Part shown: one piece after another, positions 1-5,875 of the stretch
Layout of the letters: every line of letters starts with the position of its first letter
Numbering within the stretch: the first letter of the stretch is position 1
DNA from: Flavobacteriaceae bacterium
GTDB taxonomy: Bacteria; Bacteroidota; Bacteroidia; Flavobacteriales; Weeksellaceae
Direction of reading: 5' to 3'
NCBI GenBank assembly: GCA_031289875.1
Contig: JAITOO010000071.1
Span: forward strand, 1 to 13,212
Length of the DNA: 13,212 bases
The notes under the pieces: generated by a model
Database searches by the model: none
Seen by the model: only the letters and a program-made list of their open reading frames with translations
Told to the model about the DNA's origin: nothing
Made by a program: the position numbers and the translations under genes

Positions 1-1
1 T

Positions 2-52
2 CCTGACGGAAAAGATGTTTATGATACTCCTGTTTTTTGGGATAAAAACTAA
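2..52 (+). CDS. C-terminal tail of an unidentified gene (5' truncated by window edge)
   Basis: Only the last 16 codons are inside the window, reading PDGKDVYDTPVFWDKN and then a TAA stop. The frame is taken as coding because it is open from the window edge and its stop lies 24 bases before a strong rho-independent terminator in the same orientation, the usual layout of a gene end. The tail is mixed polar and aromatic, with no membrane segment and no T9SS-like ending. I do not recognise the family. It is the only plus-strand gene on this side and converges on the lipoprotein/protease pair. The call rests mainly on the terminator. Confidence 0.45.
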   Translation, partial: PDGKDVYDTPVFWDKN

Positions 53-76
53 AATTCTAATTAATATAGTTTATAT

Positions 77-107
77 AAAAAACCTGCGTTTTCCGCAGGT
101 TTTTTTA
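77..107 (+). terminator. rho-independent terminator of the left-edge gene
   Basis: CCTGCG (83-88) pairs with CGCAGG (94-99) around a five-base TTTTC loop. The stem is extended by A-U pairs between the A run at 77-82 and the T run, and is followed by seven Ts (100-106). The T run belongs to the plus strand, so it ends transcription of the gene whose stop is at 50-52. The flanking A run could also let it act weakly on the minus strand. Confidence 0.88.
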
Positions 108-117
108 TTTCCAAAAA

Positions 118-240
118 AACATTCTCAATGCTCGACAGCACGAGAAAATCAAGGCAAAACAGCAAGATTCAAACAATGGTTTGCGCAGTTATGCTGAATT
201 GCAGCGCAGTGGGTTTATGAGCCATTGGGTGTTAGAATAA
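118..240 (+). other. coding-like remnant or repeat in the left intergenic region
   Basis: The 318 bases between the left-edge stop and the lipoprotein gene contain no convincing complete gene. One plus-strand frame (in-frame stops at 76-78 and 238-240) reads as normal protein over about 40 codons, including HEKIKAKQQ and AELQRSGFMSHWVLE just before a TAA, but has no ATG near its beginning. The stretch is richer in G and C than the AT-rich DNA at 300-366. It could be the 3' remnant of a decayed gene, or a repeated non-coding element that happens to be open. The rest, to base 369, shows nothing I can name. Confidence 0.2.
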
Positions 241-369
241 AACACACAACAATAATCCCTAACTCCGTCCCATTTTCCGTTGGGCGCTGTTCTATCACAT
301 GATATAAATGATAAAGTGCTTATAAGTACAATTAATATTTTCTCATAAACTGTCAGGCTTATTGGTTTT

Positions 370-774
370 TCATTCTGCTGATTGCGTTAAAGATATATAA
401 GTTCCATAATTTGCGTCCATTAAGCCGACTGATAATCCTCTTTGCTGTCCCGTTTTGTTCGCTGATATTGTAAATACTAATTTTTGAGAATTTTCTTTGA
501 AAATCGTAAACCAGTCGCTTTCAAATTTTATTTTTTCATAATTCTGTGTTGTAATTACCATGTCTTGCGGCGGTATAGGAGCGCCGTTGGTATAAACCCA
601 ATTTAAAGCCCAATGGTTTCCTTCCGAAGTTACAACTGCCGTTCCGCCTTCTGCGCCAATGGATAACTCTTTTGTAGATAATTTTATAGTATCGTCTTGT
701 AACCCAACAGGGGAGCTTTCATCGCATGAAAACATAAATAGAACAGATGCTAATATTATTAAATATTTTTTCAT
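370..774 (-). CDS. small BACON-like lipoprotein, possible C10 protease inhibitor or partner
   Basis: This 134-residue protein begins with a short charged and hydrophobic signal ending in the lipobox MFSC (acylated Cys17), so it should be a membrane-anchored lipoprotein. The mature part looks like one BACON-type beta-sandwich: the opening strand LSTKELSIGAEGG (33-44), a central ESDWFTI (85-91), and the characteristic close FTISANKTGQQRG (101-113) with a final strand ending ISLTQ. BACON domains are common in Bacteroidota surface proteins, usually as modules of larger enzymes; here it stands alone. The gene starts 5 bases after the stop of the C10 protease, so the two are almost certainly co-transcribed. 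Bacteroides C10 protease genes are known to be paired with small inhibitor genes, which makes an inhibitor role attractive. That role is inferred from position and size, not from a recognised inhibitor motif. Confidence 0.82.
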   Translation of the reverse strand: MKKYLIILASVLFMFSCDESSPVGLQDDTIKLSTKELSIGAEGGTAVVTSEGNHWALNWVYTNGAPIPPQDMVITTQNYEKIKFESDWFTIFKENSQKLVFTISANKTGQQRGLSVGLMDANYGTYISLTQSAE

Positions 775-779
775 AATTA

Positions 780-2339
780 TTAAGGTTTATAGATTCCCGA
801 ATAAATTCTTATTTGATATTGATAATTATTTTTTTGCCCTTCCTCTAATGTTTTTTTAGAACTGGAAGACAATTCCTGCGCATTGGCATTAAAAGCGCCT
901 TCTACATAATAACCATCGTCCAGTCCATCCCATCCCCAGTTATTGTGCAAAAAATTTATATAATTATAACCTGTGTGGGTAGATTGGCTGATTACTTGTC
1001 CTGTTGTCTTTTTAATCAATTGAACAGTAACTGTTACTTGCTGCTGCTGTCTTAGATAACCGTCAACAACCCATGCATGACCTTTTTCATAAGTATTAAA
1101 AATAGTTATTCCAAGAAATTTGTGTTTAACTTTTGTCGAATAACCACTAATTAAAACAGGCTTATCTTGATATACTGAGTTATATGTCTCCGGAAAGTTA
1201 TAGATATTAAGAAATGAAGAACTTCCGCCTTTATAGCCTAACCTTCTCATAAAACTAACAGCGTCAGGGGCTTGGGCGCTGCTTCCGTCGCAACCGTATT
1301 TCATACCAACCCCCTGACCAATCTCTTTCATTAAATTTGCGACCTGCGTTCTGAAAGCCTCTGCTTCTGCACCCACAGCATAAAAAGCATCTAATTTTCC
1401 CATTACATTGGGATAGGCATTGGGACGTCCGGTATATTTATTTAATAATGTCCAGTTAACTTGTGCAGGATATTTCCAGTATGCCATAATCTGTGCCGTA
1501 GCAGCAGCAACACAGCCTGCCCATGCTTTGCCGCCGGAACCTCCTGAACTACAAGACATAGATACTGCTTGATTATATGGTTCCCCTTGCCCCCACTCAA
1601 CAGGCAAAAGCGGCGATTTTTTTAACGCAGTAGTTATGCTTCCTGTGGTGGTGGTGGTTTTTATAATATAATTGCCAAAAAGAATATTTTGGAGAGTAGT
1701 CCCATTTGCAGCGGCAGCGGCGGTGGTATTGGCATTGCCTTTGTAATTAACCGCATTTGCTTCTAATTTTGTTACAATTCCCCCTAACAAAGAATCTTGC
1801 TTTTGTACCGCCTGCTCTATCGAACGTATAACATAATTTTCAGTGCCGTCTAAAAATAAAGCAAACCCGGGGTTGTCGGTTGTCATTTCCAGTACGCCTC
1901 TTTCCACTGTGGCAAGAATGGGTTTCTCAATACGCGTATCGCCGGAAATAATTGCATATCCGGAGTCTTCTGTAAAATTAAAAACGTAGGCAATCGTATC
2001 GGGAATAGAAATTGTAAACTCGTTTGTCTTTAACGTTTTAGACTCCAAATCATCAGAAGTCAAAGCCAAAACAGTAGCAATTTTTCGTTGTTTTCCTTCG
2101 CCCATTGGCGATTCGCTATCCAAATTAGCCATTATTTGATTTGCTAATTTAGTGGCTTCTTCTATGCTTACCTTGTAGTCTTTATTTCTCATTCTGTACA
2201 AAACATCAAATTCATCATCAGTCAATTTTGCAGCATTATCCTCGTTTTTTGGTAAAGACACATCGTCTTCATTACATGCCGTCAAAAATATCAACAGCAA
2301 CACTGCTAAAATTTCAGCAAATTTATTTAATTTATTCAT
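780..2339 (-). CDS. C10 family (streptopain-like) cysteine protease lipoprotein
   Basis: This is a 519-residue secreted papain-fold protease made as an inactive precursor. Residues 1-22 form a lipoprotein signal with lipobox LTAC (Cys22), so it is predicted to sit on the cell envelope. Residues about 40-185 resemble the C10 propeptide, including AYVFNF and GYAIISGDTRIEKPILA (128-144). A Thr/Ala-rich linker (about 201-240) leads to the catalytic domain. This carries the nucleophile Cys276 in AGCVAAATAQIMAYWKYP, the catalytic His421 in KGHAWVVDGY, and NNWGWDG (466-472) followed by DGYY, which match the streptopain Cys, His and Trp signatures. Family members in pathogens and gut Bacteroides cleave host proteins and are activated by propeptide removal. 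No T9SS tail is seen at the C-terminus. The start is the only ATG giving a complete lipoprotein signal. The small lipoprotein follows after 5 bases. Confidence 0.93.
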   Translation of the reverse strand: MNKLNKFAEILAVLLLIFLTACNEDDVSLPKNEDNAAKLTDDEFDVLYRMRNKDYKVSIEEATKLANQIMANLDSESPMGEGKQRKIATVLALTSDDLESKTLKTNEFTISIPDTIAYVFNFTEDSGYAIISGDTRIEKPILATVERGVLEMTTDNPGFALFLDGTENYVIRSIEQAVQKQDSLLGGIVTKLEANAVNYKGNANTTAAAAANGTTLQNILFGNYIIKTTTTTGSITTALKKSPLLPVEWGQGEPYNQAVSMSCSSGGSGGKAWAGCVAAATAQIMAYWKYPAQVNWTLLNKYTGRPNAYPNVMGKLDAFYAVGAEAEAFRTQVANLMKEIGQGVGMKYGCDGSSAQAPDAVSFMRRLGYKGGSSSFLNIYNFPETYNSVYQDKPVLISGYSTKVKHKFLGITIFNTYEKGHAWVVDGYLRQQQQVTVTVQLIKKTTGQVISQSTHTGYNYINFLHNNWGWDGLDDGYYVEGAFNANAQELSSSSKKTLEEGQKNNYQYQIRIYSGIYKP

Positions 2340-2484
2340 ATATAGGGAATTAGTAAACTTGCATAGATGTTATATTTATTATATTATTTCTTTTAGCCAT
2401 CAATAAAATAGCAAAGAACAAGTCGTCATTTCAACACTCTTAGAATAGCATTTTTTTTACGCCTCCTGAAACTTAGGTTACTGT

Positions 2485-2874
2485 TTATTTTTCAGTGTCG
2501 GCAACCACAGTTCCTTTGAATTTAATCTGGAACGAAGGGCTGTCTGCGTCGTTAGATGCTCCGTTGATAGTTTTGCTGAAACCTCCAACGCTAGACGTGT
2601 TATACGTAATCACGATTTCACCTTTTTTGTTGGGCGCAATCGGTTCTTTTGTCCAAGAAGCCACCGTGCAGCCGCAAGTAGGACGAACTTCGGAAATAAT
2701 CAGCGGTTTGTCTCCGGTATTTTTTACTGCAACTACTTTTTTCCCGTCGGAACCTTGTAGAATAGTTCCATAATCAACTGTGTTGTCGGGGTAATCTATA
2801 AGCGTAATCTTCTGTGCCTGAGTGAAAACGGAAACTCCTAAAACAAACGTTAAACCTAATAAAACTTTTTTCAT
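2485..2874 (-). CDS. exported DUF1573 domain protein, copy A
   Basis: A 129-residue protein with a cleavable signal peptide (about residues 1-20, MKKVLLGLTFVLGVSVFTQA) and one DUF1573 domain, an Ig-like beta-sandwich very common in Bacteroidota. Family marks are DYGTILQGSDGKKVVAVKNTG in the first strands, the hallmark PLIISEVRPTCGCTVASW (57-74) with its CGC cysteine pair, and ITYNTSSVGGFSKTI. The function of the family is not established; cell-envelope localisation is inferred from the signal. It lies 39 bases after its paralogue (copy B, 2914-3279) in the same orientation, so the pair may be co-transcribed. A near-consensus -7 box (TAATTTCG on the minus strand) in the gap would also allow separate expression. 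Compared with copy B it has a few extra C-terminal residues (VVADTEK). Confidence 0.9.
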   Translation of the reverse strand: MKKVLLGLTFVLGVSVFTQAQKITLIDYPDNTVDYGTILQGSDGKKVVAVKNTGDKPLIISEVRPTCGCTVASWTKEPIAPNKKGEIVITYNTSSVGGFSKTINGASNDADSPSFQIKFKGTVVADTEK

Positions 2875-2913
2875 GATGTAACTATTTTTTTAATTAACGA
2901 AATTATTTGATTT

Positions 2914-3279
2914 TTATTGTATTTCTCCTTTGATGGTCAAAACTTTACGTGCCGCCTTCGGGTCATTGCTGAAAACTTCAATAGATTTGGAAAATTTTCC
3001 TGTAATCTTGGTGTCGTACTGCACAGTGATGTTTCCTTTTTTGTCGGGCAGAATCGGGGTTTTCGTCCATGACGGAACAGTGCAGCCGCAAGAAGTTTTC
3101 ACATTGGAAATTATCAGCGGAAGATTTCCTGTATTAGTAAATTCAAAAACTTTTTTCCCGTTCTCGCCTTTTTTAACCGTGCCATAATCTATCGTAACAT
3201 TCTCAAATGAAATGGTTTGGGCGCTAAAAGATGTGATTCCCACAAATAAGACAACGATTGAAAGTATGATTTTTTTCAT
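2914..3279 (-). CDS. exported DUF1573 domain protein, copy B
   Basis: A 121-residue paralogue of the neighbouring DUF1573 protein. It has a signal peptide MKKIILSIVVLFVGITSFSA, cleaved before QTISF, then one DUF1573 domain with DYGTVKKGENGKKVFEF, the hallmark PLIISNVKTSCGCTVPSW with the CGC cysteines, and SNDPKAARKVLTIKGEI at the end. The frame is open 27 codons further, to an ATG at 3358-3360 that overlaps the NUDIX stop. I choose the ATG at 3277-3279 because the signal peptide then begins at residue 1, whereas the longer form would bury it behind a polar stretch. A promoter-like TTG-N22-TAATTTTG also lies between the two ATGs. The role is unknown beyond an exported Ig-like fold. Confidence 0.88.
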   Translation of the reverse strand: MKKIILSIVVLFVGITSFSAQTISFENVTIDYGTVKKGENGKKVFEFTNTGNLPLIISNVKTSCGCTVPSWTKTPILPDKKGNITVQYDTKITGKFSKSIEVFSNDPKAARKVLTIKGEIQ

Positions 3280-3296
3280 TACTAAATTTCTAATTG

Positions 3297-3329
3297 CAAA
3301 ATTATGATTTTCCTTGTTTGTTTTGACAA
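3297..3329 (-). promoter_or_regulatory. Bacteroidota-type promoter for DUF1573 copy B
   Basis: On the minus strand TTG (3329-3327) is followed after 22 bases by TAATTTTG (3304-3297), an exact match to the -7 consensus TAnnTTTG. It lies inside the open frame upstream of the chosen start and would give a leader of roughly 10 bases. The same 22-base spacing recurs in front of the amylase and the regulator. A second -7-like TATTTTTG lies just upstream, without a clear partner box. Confidence 0.5.
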
Positions 3330-3356
3330 AAATAGTACCAAAAAGTTTAACCGTTT

Positions 3357-3950
3357 TCATAATTTCAAATAACTATCAATCAAATGTTTGATATTTGCAT
3401 ACGTATTTTTCATCAACTCAGGGATTTCCTCTTTGGAAAACCAGTCTGCAATTTCAATGTTTTCCTCCGTCTGCGGTTTGGGCGTTTCCTCTCCCGAATA
3501 AATCATTGCATACCAATAGGTTGTTTTCAAAAAATATTTTCCGTCAAAATAAACGTGATAAGTTGTGTCTATATAATCGCCTAATTGTAAATGCGTTATG
3601 GAGCATTCCTCCTCCACTTCGCGCAACGCCGCCGTTTCTTTTGATTCGCCTTTTTCTATATGTCCTTTAGGCAAATCCCACTTTTTGCTCCTGTTGATAA
3701 ACAGATATTTATGTTCTGAATTTTCGACAATTCCGCCTGCGGCAAAAATTTCTGTTATATGATTTTTAAAATCCCACCACAATTGTTCTTCGTCGCAATG
3801 ATAAATATTAACCGCCGATTTTCTCGACCTGAACAGCATATCCACAGCGGCATCGAACGTTCCGCCCGATTCGTACAGCAGATTTTCTACTCCCTCCATC
3901 GTTTGTGTTTGAAATGTCAAAGGTTTTTCCTTTACAAAAATTTTGTACAT
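3357..3950 (-). CDS. NUDIX hydrolase
   Basis: A 197-residue protein with an N-terminal extension of about 75 residues and a NUDIX domain from about 75 to 195. The Nudix box runs from Gly96 to Ile118: LPKGHIEKGES with the first Glu at 102, then ALREVEEEC with Arg110, Glu111, Glu114 and Glu115 in the metal-binding pattern REUxEE. The usual Gly near the end of the box is Ser117, a mild departure. Such enzymes hydrolyse nucleoside diphosphates linked to another group; the substrate cannot be read from the sequence. It probably acts in the cytosol, since no signal is present. The stop overlaps an upstream ATG of the DUF1573 frame by four bases, but that ATG is probably not used. The gene is divergent from the SRPBCC gene across 31 bases. 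Confidence 0.93.
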   Translation of the reverse strand: MYKIFVKEKPLTFQTQTMEGVENLLYESGGTFDAAVDMLFRSRKSAVNIYHCDEEQLWWDFKNHITEIFAAGGIVENSEHKYLFINRSKKWDLPKGHIEKGESKETAALREVEEECSITHLQLGDYIDTTYHVYFDGKYFLKTTYWYAMIYSGEETPKPQTEENIEIADWFSKEEIPELMKNTYANIKHLIDSYLKL

Positions 3951-3974
3951 TTGTTTTTAATTTTTTCAAATTTA
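3946..3974. promoter_or_regulatory. overlapping divergent -7 boxes between NUDIX and SRPBCC genes
   Basis: The very short divergent gap holds two exact TAnnTTTG matches facing opposite ways: TACATTTG on the plus strand (3946-3953) toward the SRPBCC gene, and TAAATTTG on the minus strand (3974-3967) toward the NUDIX gene. Neither has a TTG at the expected upstream distance, so the call rests on the -7 boxes alone. The plus-strand box overlaps the NUDIX start codon, so the two transcripts would overlap at their 5' ends. Confidence 0.35.
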
Positions 3975-3981
3975 CAAAAAA

Positions 3982-4371
3982 ATGAATATAACAGGAGATA
4001 AAGTTGTAGTCAATAAACCCGCTTCCGAACTATACGAAAAAGCCTCAAACCCTGCGGGATACAAGGATTTTTTGCCGCCCAACATTTCCAAATTCGAGGC
4101 AGACGACAACGGTTTTTCTTTCGCTATTGAGGGAATGCCTGAAATCGAGTTGAAAATCAAGGAGAAAACGCTTGACTCCAAAGTGGTTTTCACTTCGGCA
4201 AAAGATTCTATTCAGTTTGATTTAAGCCTTTTGATAGACAAAGTTTCGGAAACATCGAGCCAAGCGCAGATTATTTTTGACGGGCAGTTCAATCCGTTTA
4301 TTTCCATGATGATAGAAAAACCGTTGAAAAATTTCGTCAAAACGCTCACGCAGGGCATTGCTCAGCTGTGA
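3982..4371 (+). CDS. SRPBCC-fold (START-like) small protein
   Basis: A 129-residue cytosolic protein of the SRPBCC superfamily, a helix-grip fold that binds hydrophobic ligands. Visible marks are the opening strand and helix VVNKPASELYEKASNP (residues 9-24), a central strand block FSFAIEGMPEIELKIKEK, the alternating IQFDLSLLIDKV segment, and a long C-terminal helix FISMMIEKPLKNFVKTLTQGI. No catalytic residues can be identified, so ligand and role are unknown. In Flavobacteriia, as I recall, a protein of this type is often found with a NUDIX hydrolase and orotate phosphoribosyltransferase. Here the NUDIX gene is adjacent but divergent, and no pyrE lies between them. The start ATG follows an A-rich stretch without a Shine-Dalgarno sequence, as usual in this phylum. 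Confidence 0.8.
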   Translation: MNITGDKVVVNKPASELYEKASNPAGYKDFLPPNISKFEADDNGFSFAIEGMPEIELKIKEKTLDSKVVFTSAKDSIQFDLSLLIDKVSETSSQAQIIFDGQFNPFISMMIEKPLKNFVKTLTQGIAQL

Positions 4372-4600
4372 TTTTTATAAAAATTGTACTCTAATAAAGC
4401 GGACTATTTATCGCAGGAAGAGCTATGATTGTTTCTGAATTATCTCTAAGGCAAAATAAACAAAATTCATATCTTCTAATATTCGATAATAAAATTGAAG
4501 AGAAGCGTCTAAAATGCCAAGTCAATATTTTTTGTAGTAGTTCTTATATTTCCTGTTAATTCAACTTCCACTGTCTATGAAAATTTTATATTCAGTTGAT
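4372..4600. other. convergent intergenic region, no supported gene
   Basis: These 229 bases separate the ends of the SRPBCC gene (plus) and the thiamine pyrophosphokinase gene (minus). I see no GC-rich hairpin with a T run. A short AT palindrome (ATTTTTATAAAAAT) lies directly after the SRPBCC stop. A 44-codon plus-strand frame at 4425-4559 starts after AGGAAGAG but has no recognisable features, so I do not call it a gene. Confidence 0.5.
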
Positions 4601-5227
4601 TTAAAAAGAGTTGCCCACGTAAATTAAGAGTTCCCCGCCGGAGTAGGAAATTTCCACTTCATCGTCCGAAGCAATGTTTCTCGTGCCGATTCTTTCCGGA
4701 AAAGTCAAATTCTCCTGATTTAAAGGATATTGCAGCCCTTTGGTAACAATATTTTCTGCTTTGAAAAAAGGAATCAGCGAAATAACTTTCCCTTTAACTT
4801 GCTGTAAATGAGTGATTTTGTCAGAAAAGAAAAACATAGAAATATCATCGTAAAAAATGATTTTCAACCGATTTTTAAATTCCAGTGCAGCCGCGATATT
4901 TCCTATGAAATGGTCGCTTTCCTTTCCCGATGCTCCATAGACATCAACTTCCGCAAAACCTTTTTCCACAAGGATTTCCAGTGTCTTTTGAAAGTCTGTC
5001 CTGTTTTGGTCAGGCGTTTCGATGGTTTCTATTCCTTCCGGAATTTCATCAGGAGATAGGCTGTCCCAATCTCCTGAAACACAGTCAATTTTGAAAGGTA
5101 AATTTTTTGCGTAATTTTTATAAGCTCCGTCAGTACAAACAATTAAAGCATAAGCAGAAATATCTTCGGGAATTTTTCGAGGTTCTAATCCATTGATGAA
5201 AAGCAAAGCCTTGTCATTCCTGCTCAT
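4601..5227 (-). CDS. thiN: thiamine pyrophosphokinase
   Basis: The enzyme transfers pyrophosphate from ATP to thiamine, giving thiamine diphosphate, the cofactor of pyruvate dehydrogenase and transketolase; it is cytosolic. Counting from the chosen start (208 residues), family motifs are CTDGAYKNY (31-39), GDWDS (52-56), the DQNRTDF segment (73-79) and GASGKESDHFIGN (98-110). The C-terminal substrate-binding beta domain includes GLQYPL and GTRNIASDDEVEISYSGG. The length is typical. The frame extends nine codons further, to an ATG at 5254. I prefer the internal Met because the protein then opens MSRNDKALLFING, typical of the family, and overlaps the upstream adenosyltransferase by 14 rather than 41 bases. 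The overlap implies co-transcription and probably translational coupling of two cofactor genes. Confidence 0.92.
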   Translation of the reverse strand: MSRNDKALLFINGLEPRKIPEDISAYALIVCTDGAYKNYAKNLPFKIDCVSGDWDSLSPDEIPEGIETIETPDQNRTDFQKTLEILVEKGFAEVDVYGASGKESDHFIGNIAAALEFKNRLKIIFYDDISMFFFSDKITHLQQVKGKVISLIPFFKAENIVTKGLQYPLNQENLTFPERIGTRNIASDDEVEISYSGGELLIYVGNSF

Positions 5228-5786
5228 TAGGTCTCCAAATGGTTTCTTTTTCATTGGCTAAATGCCCGAAAAACCGCGCCAGCACAAAAAGATAGTCCGA
5301 AAGACGGTTGAGGTATTTGTGGCAGATTTCGCGCACTTTTTCCTCATCGTTAAGCTCTAAAACTTTCCTCTCGGCTCTTCGGCATACAGCTCTGGAAACG
5401 TGCGAGTTAGAAACATTGATATTTCCCGTCGGAAGGATAAATGTGTTTAATTCAGGGATTTTGTCATTCATCACATCAATCCAAGATTCCAGCAGTTCGA
5501 TTTCCTTTTCCGAAACGGTGCAGGCAAGCCGTTTTTTTCCGTTGGCAAGCACCAGTTTTTCGGTTGGAGTGGCGAGTTCTGCGCCCAAATCAAACAGCGA
5601 ATTTTGAATAATCTGAAGTTGATAATCAATCATACTGAATGCGTTATAGCTGCGAATCAGTCCCACAAAGGAATTGAGTTCGTCCACCGTGCCGTAGGCT
5701 TCAATTCTGACATGATTTTTGGGAACACGCGTTCCGCCATACAAAGCGGTTGTCCCTTGGTCTCCTGTTTTTGTATATATTTTCAT
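5214..5786 (-). CDS. pduO: PduO-type ATP:cob(I)alamin adenosyltransferase
   Basis: The 190-residue enzyme attaches the 5'-deoxyadenosyl group of ATP to cob(I)alamin, making adenosylcobalamin for enzymes such as methylmalonyl-CoA mutase. It is an all-helical cytosolic protein, normally a trimer. Motifs in order: the nucleotide-binding YTKTGDQGTT (4-13), VRIEAYGTVDELNS (26-39), FILPTGN (116-122), SHVSRAVCRRAERKV (128-142) with the conserved arginines, and YLNRLSDYLFVLAR (158-171). FILPTGN has Thr where many family members have Gly, a mild deviation. The length is close to the family norm and the start gives the standard MKIYTKTGD opening. Its 3' end overlaps the thiamine pyrophosphokinase gene by 14 bases. 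Eighty-nine bases separate it from the upstream nucleosidase-like gene, so it may have its own promoter, although I see no exact TAnnTTTG there. Confidence 0.95.
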   Translation of the reverse strand: MKIYTKTGDQGTTALYGGTRVPKNHVRIEAYGTVDELNSFVGLIRSYNAFSMIDYQLQIIQNSLFDLGAELATPTEKLVLANGKKRLACTVSEKEIELLESWIDVMNDKIPELNTFILPTGNINVSNSHVSRAVCRRAERKVLELNDEEKVREICHKYLNRLSDYLFVLARFFGHLANEKETIWRPNEQE

Positions 5787-5875
5787 TTTTTTGTGATAAC
5801 GATTTTAGGCAGTAAAATTAAGACTAATTTTTCAAACTATTGATAAATTATTTGGATTACAGACTATAATTTTTA

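Noticed and set aside
241..300. Possible integron attC-like site (GTTGGGC on one side, CCCTAAC on the other)
   Set aside because: Only about 15 bases separate the two boxes, with no room for the inner paired boxes, and CCCTAAC does not fit the consensus exactly. There is also no integrase or cassette array.
2495..2773. 92-residue plus-strand frame opposite DUF1573 copy A (and a similar one at 2930-3187)
   Set aside because: The two antisense frames resemble each other only because the DUF1573 genes beneath them are paralogues. The sense frames carry signal peptides and the CGC hallmark.
3280..3360. 27-codon N-terminal extension of DUF1573 copy B starting at an ATGA overlap with the NUDIX stop
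   Set aside because: The signal peptide starts at the internal Met, and a consensus promoter lies within the extension.
4372..4390. AT-only palindrome ATTTTTATAAAAAT after the SRPBCC stop as a terminator
   Set aside because: The stem has no G-C pairs and no following T run, so it is unlikely to terminate transcription.
4425..4559. 44-codon plus-strand frame with an AGGAAGAG sequence just before its ATG
   Set aside because: No signal peptide, motif or recognisable composition. Shine-Dalgarno-like sequences are poor evidence in Bacteroidota. It lies in a convergent spacer with no promoter box.
5787..5875. Riboswitch upstream of the cobalamin/thiamine genes
   Set aside because: The 89-base gap is AT-rich, shorter than cobalamin riboswitches, and shows none of the conserved TPP or B12-box sequences by eye.
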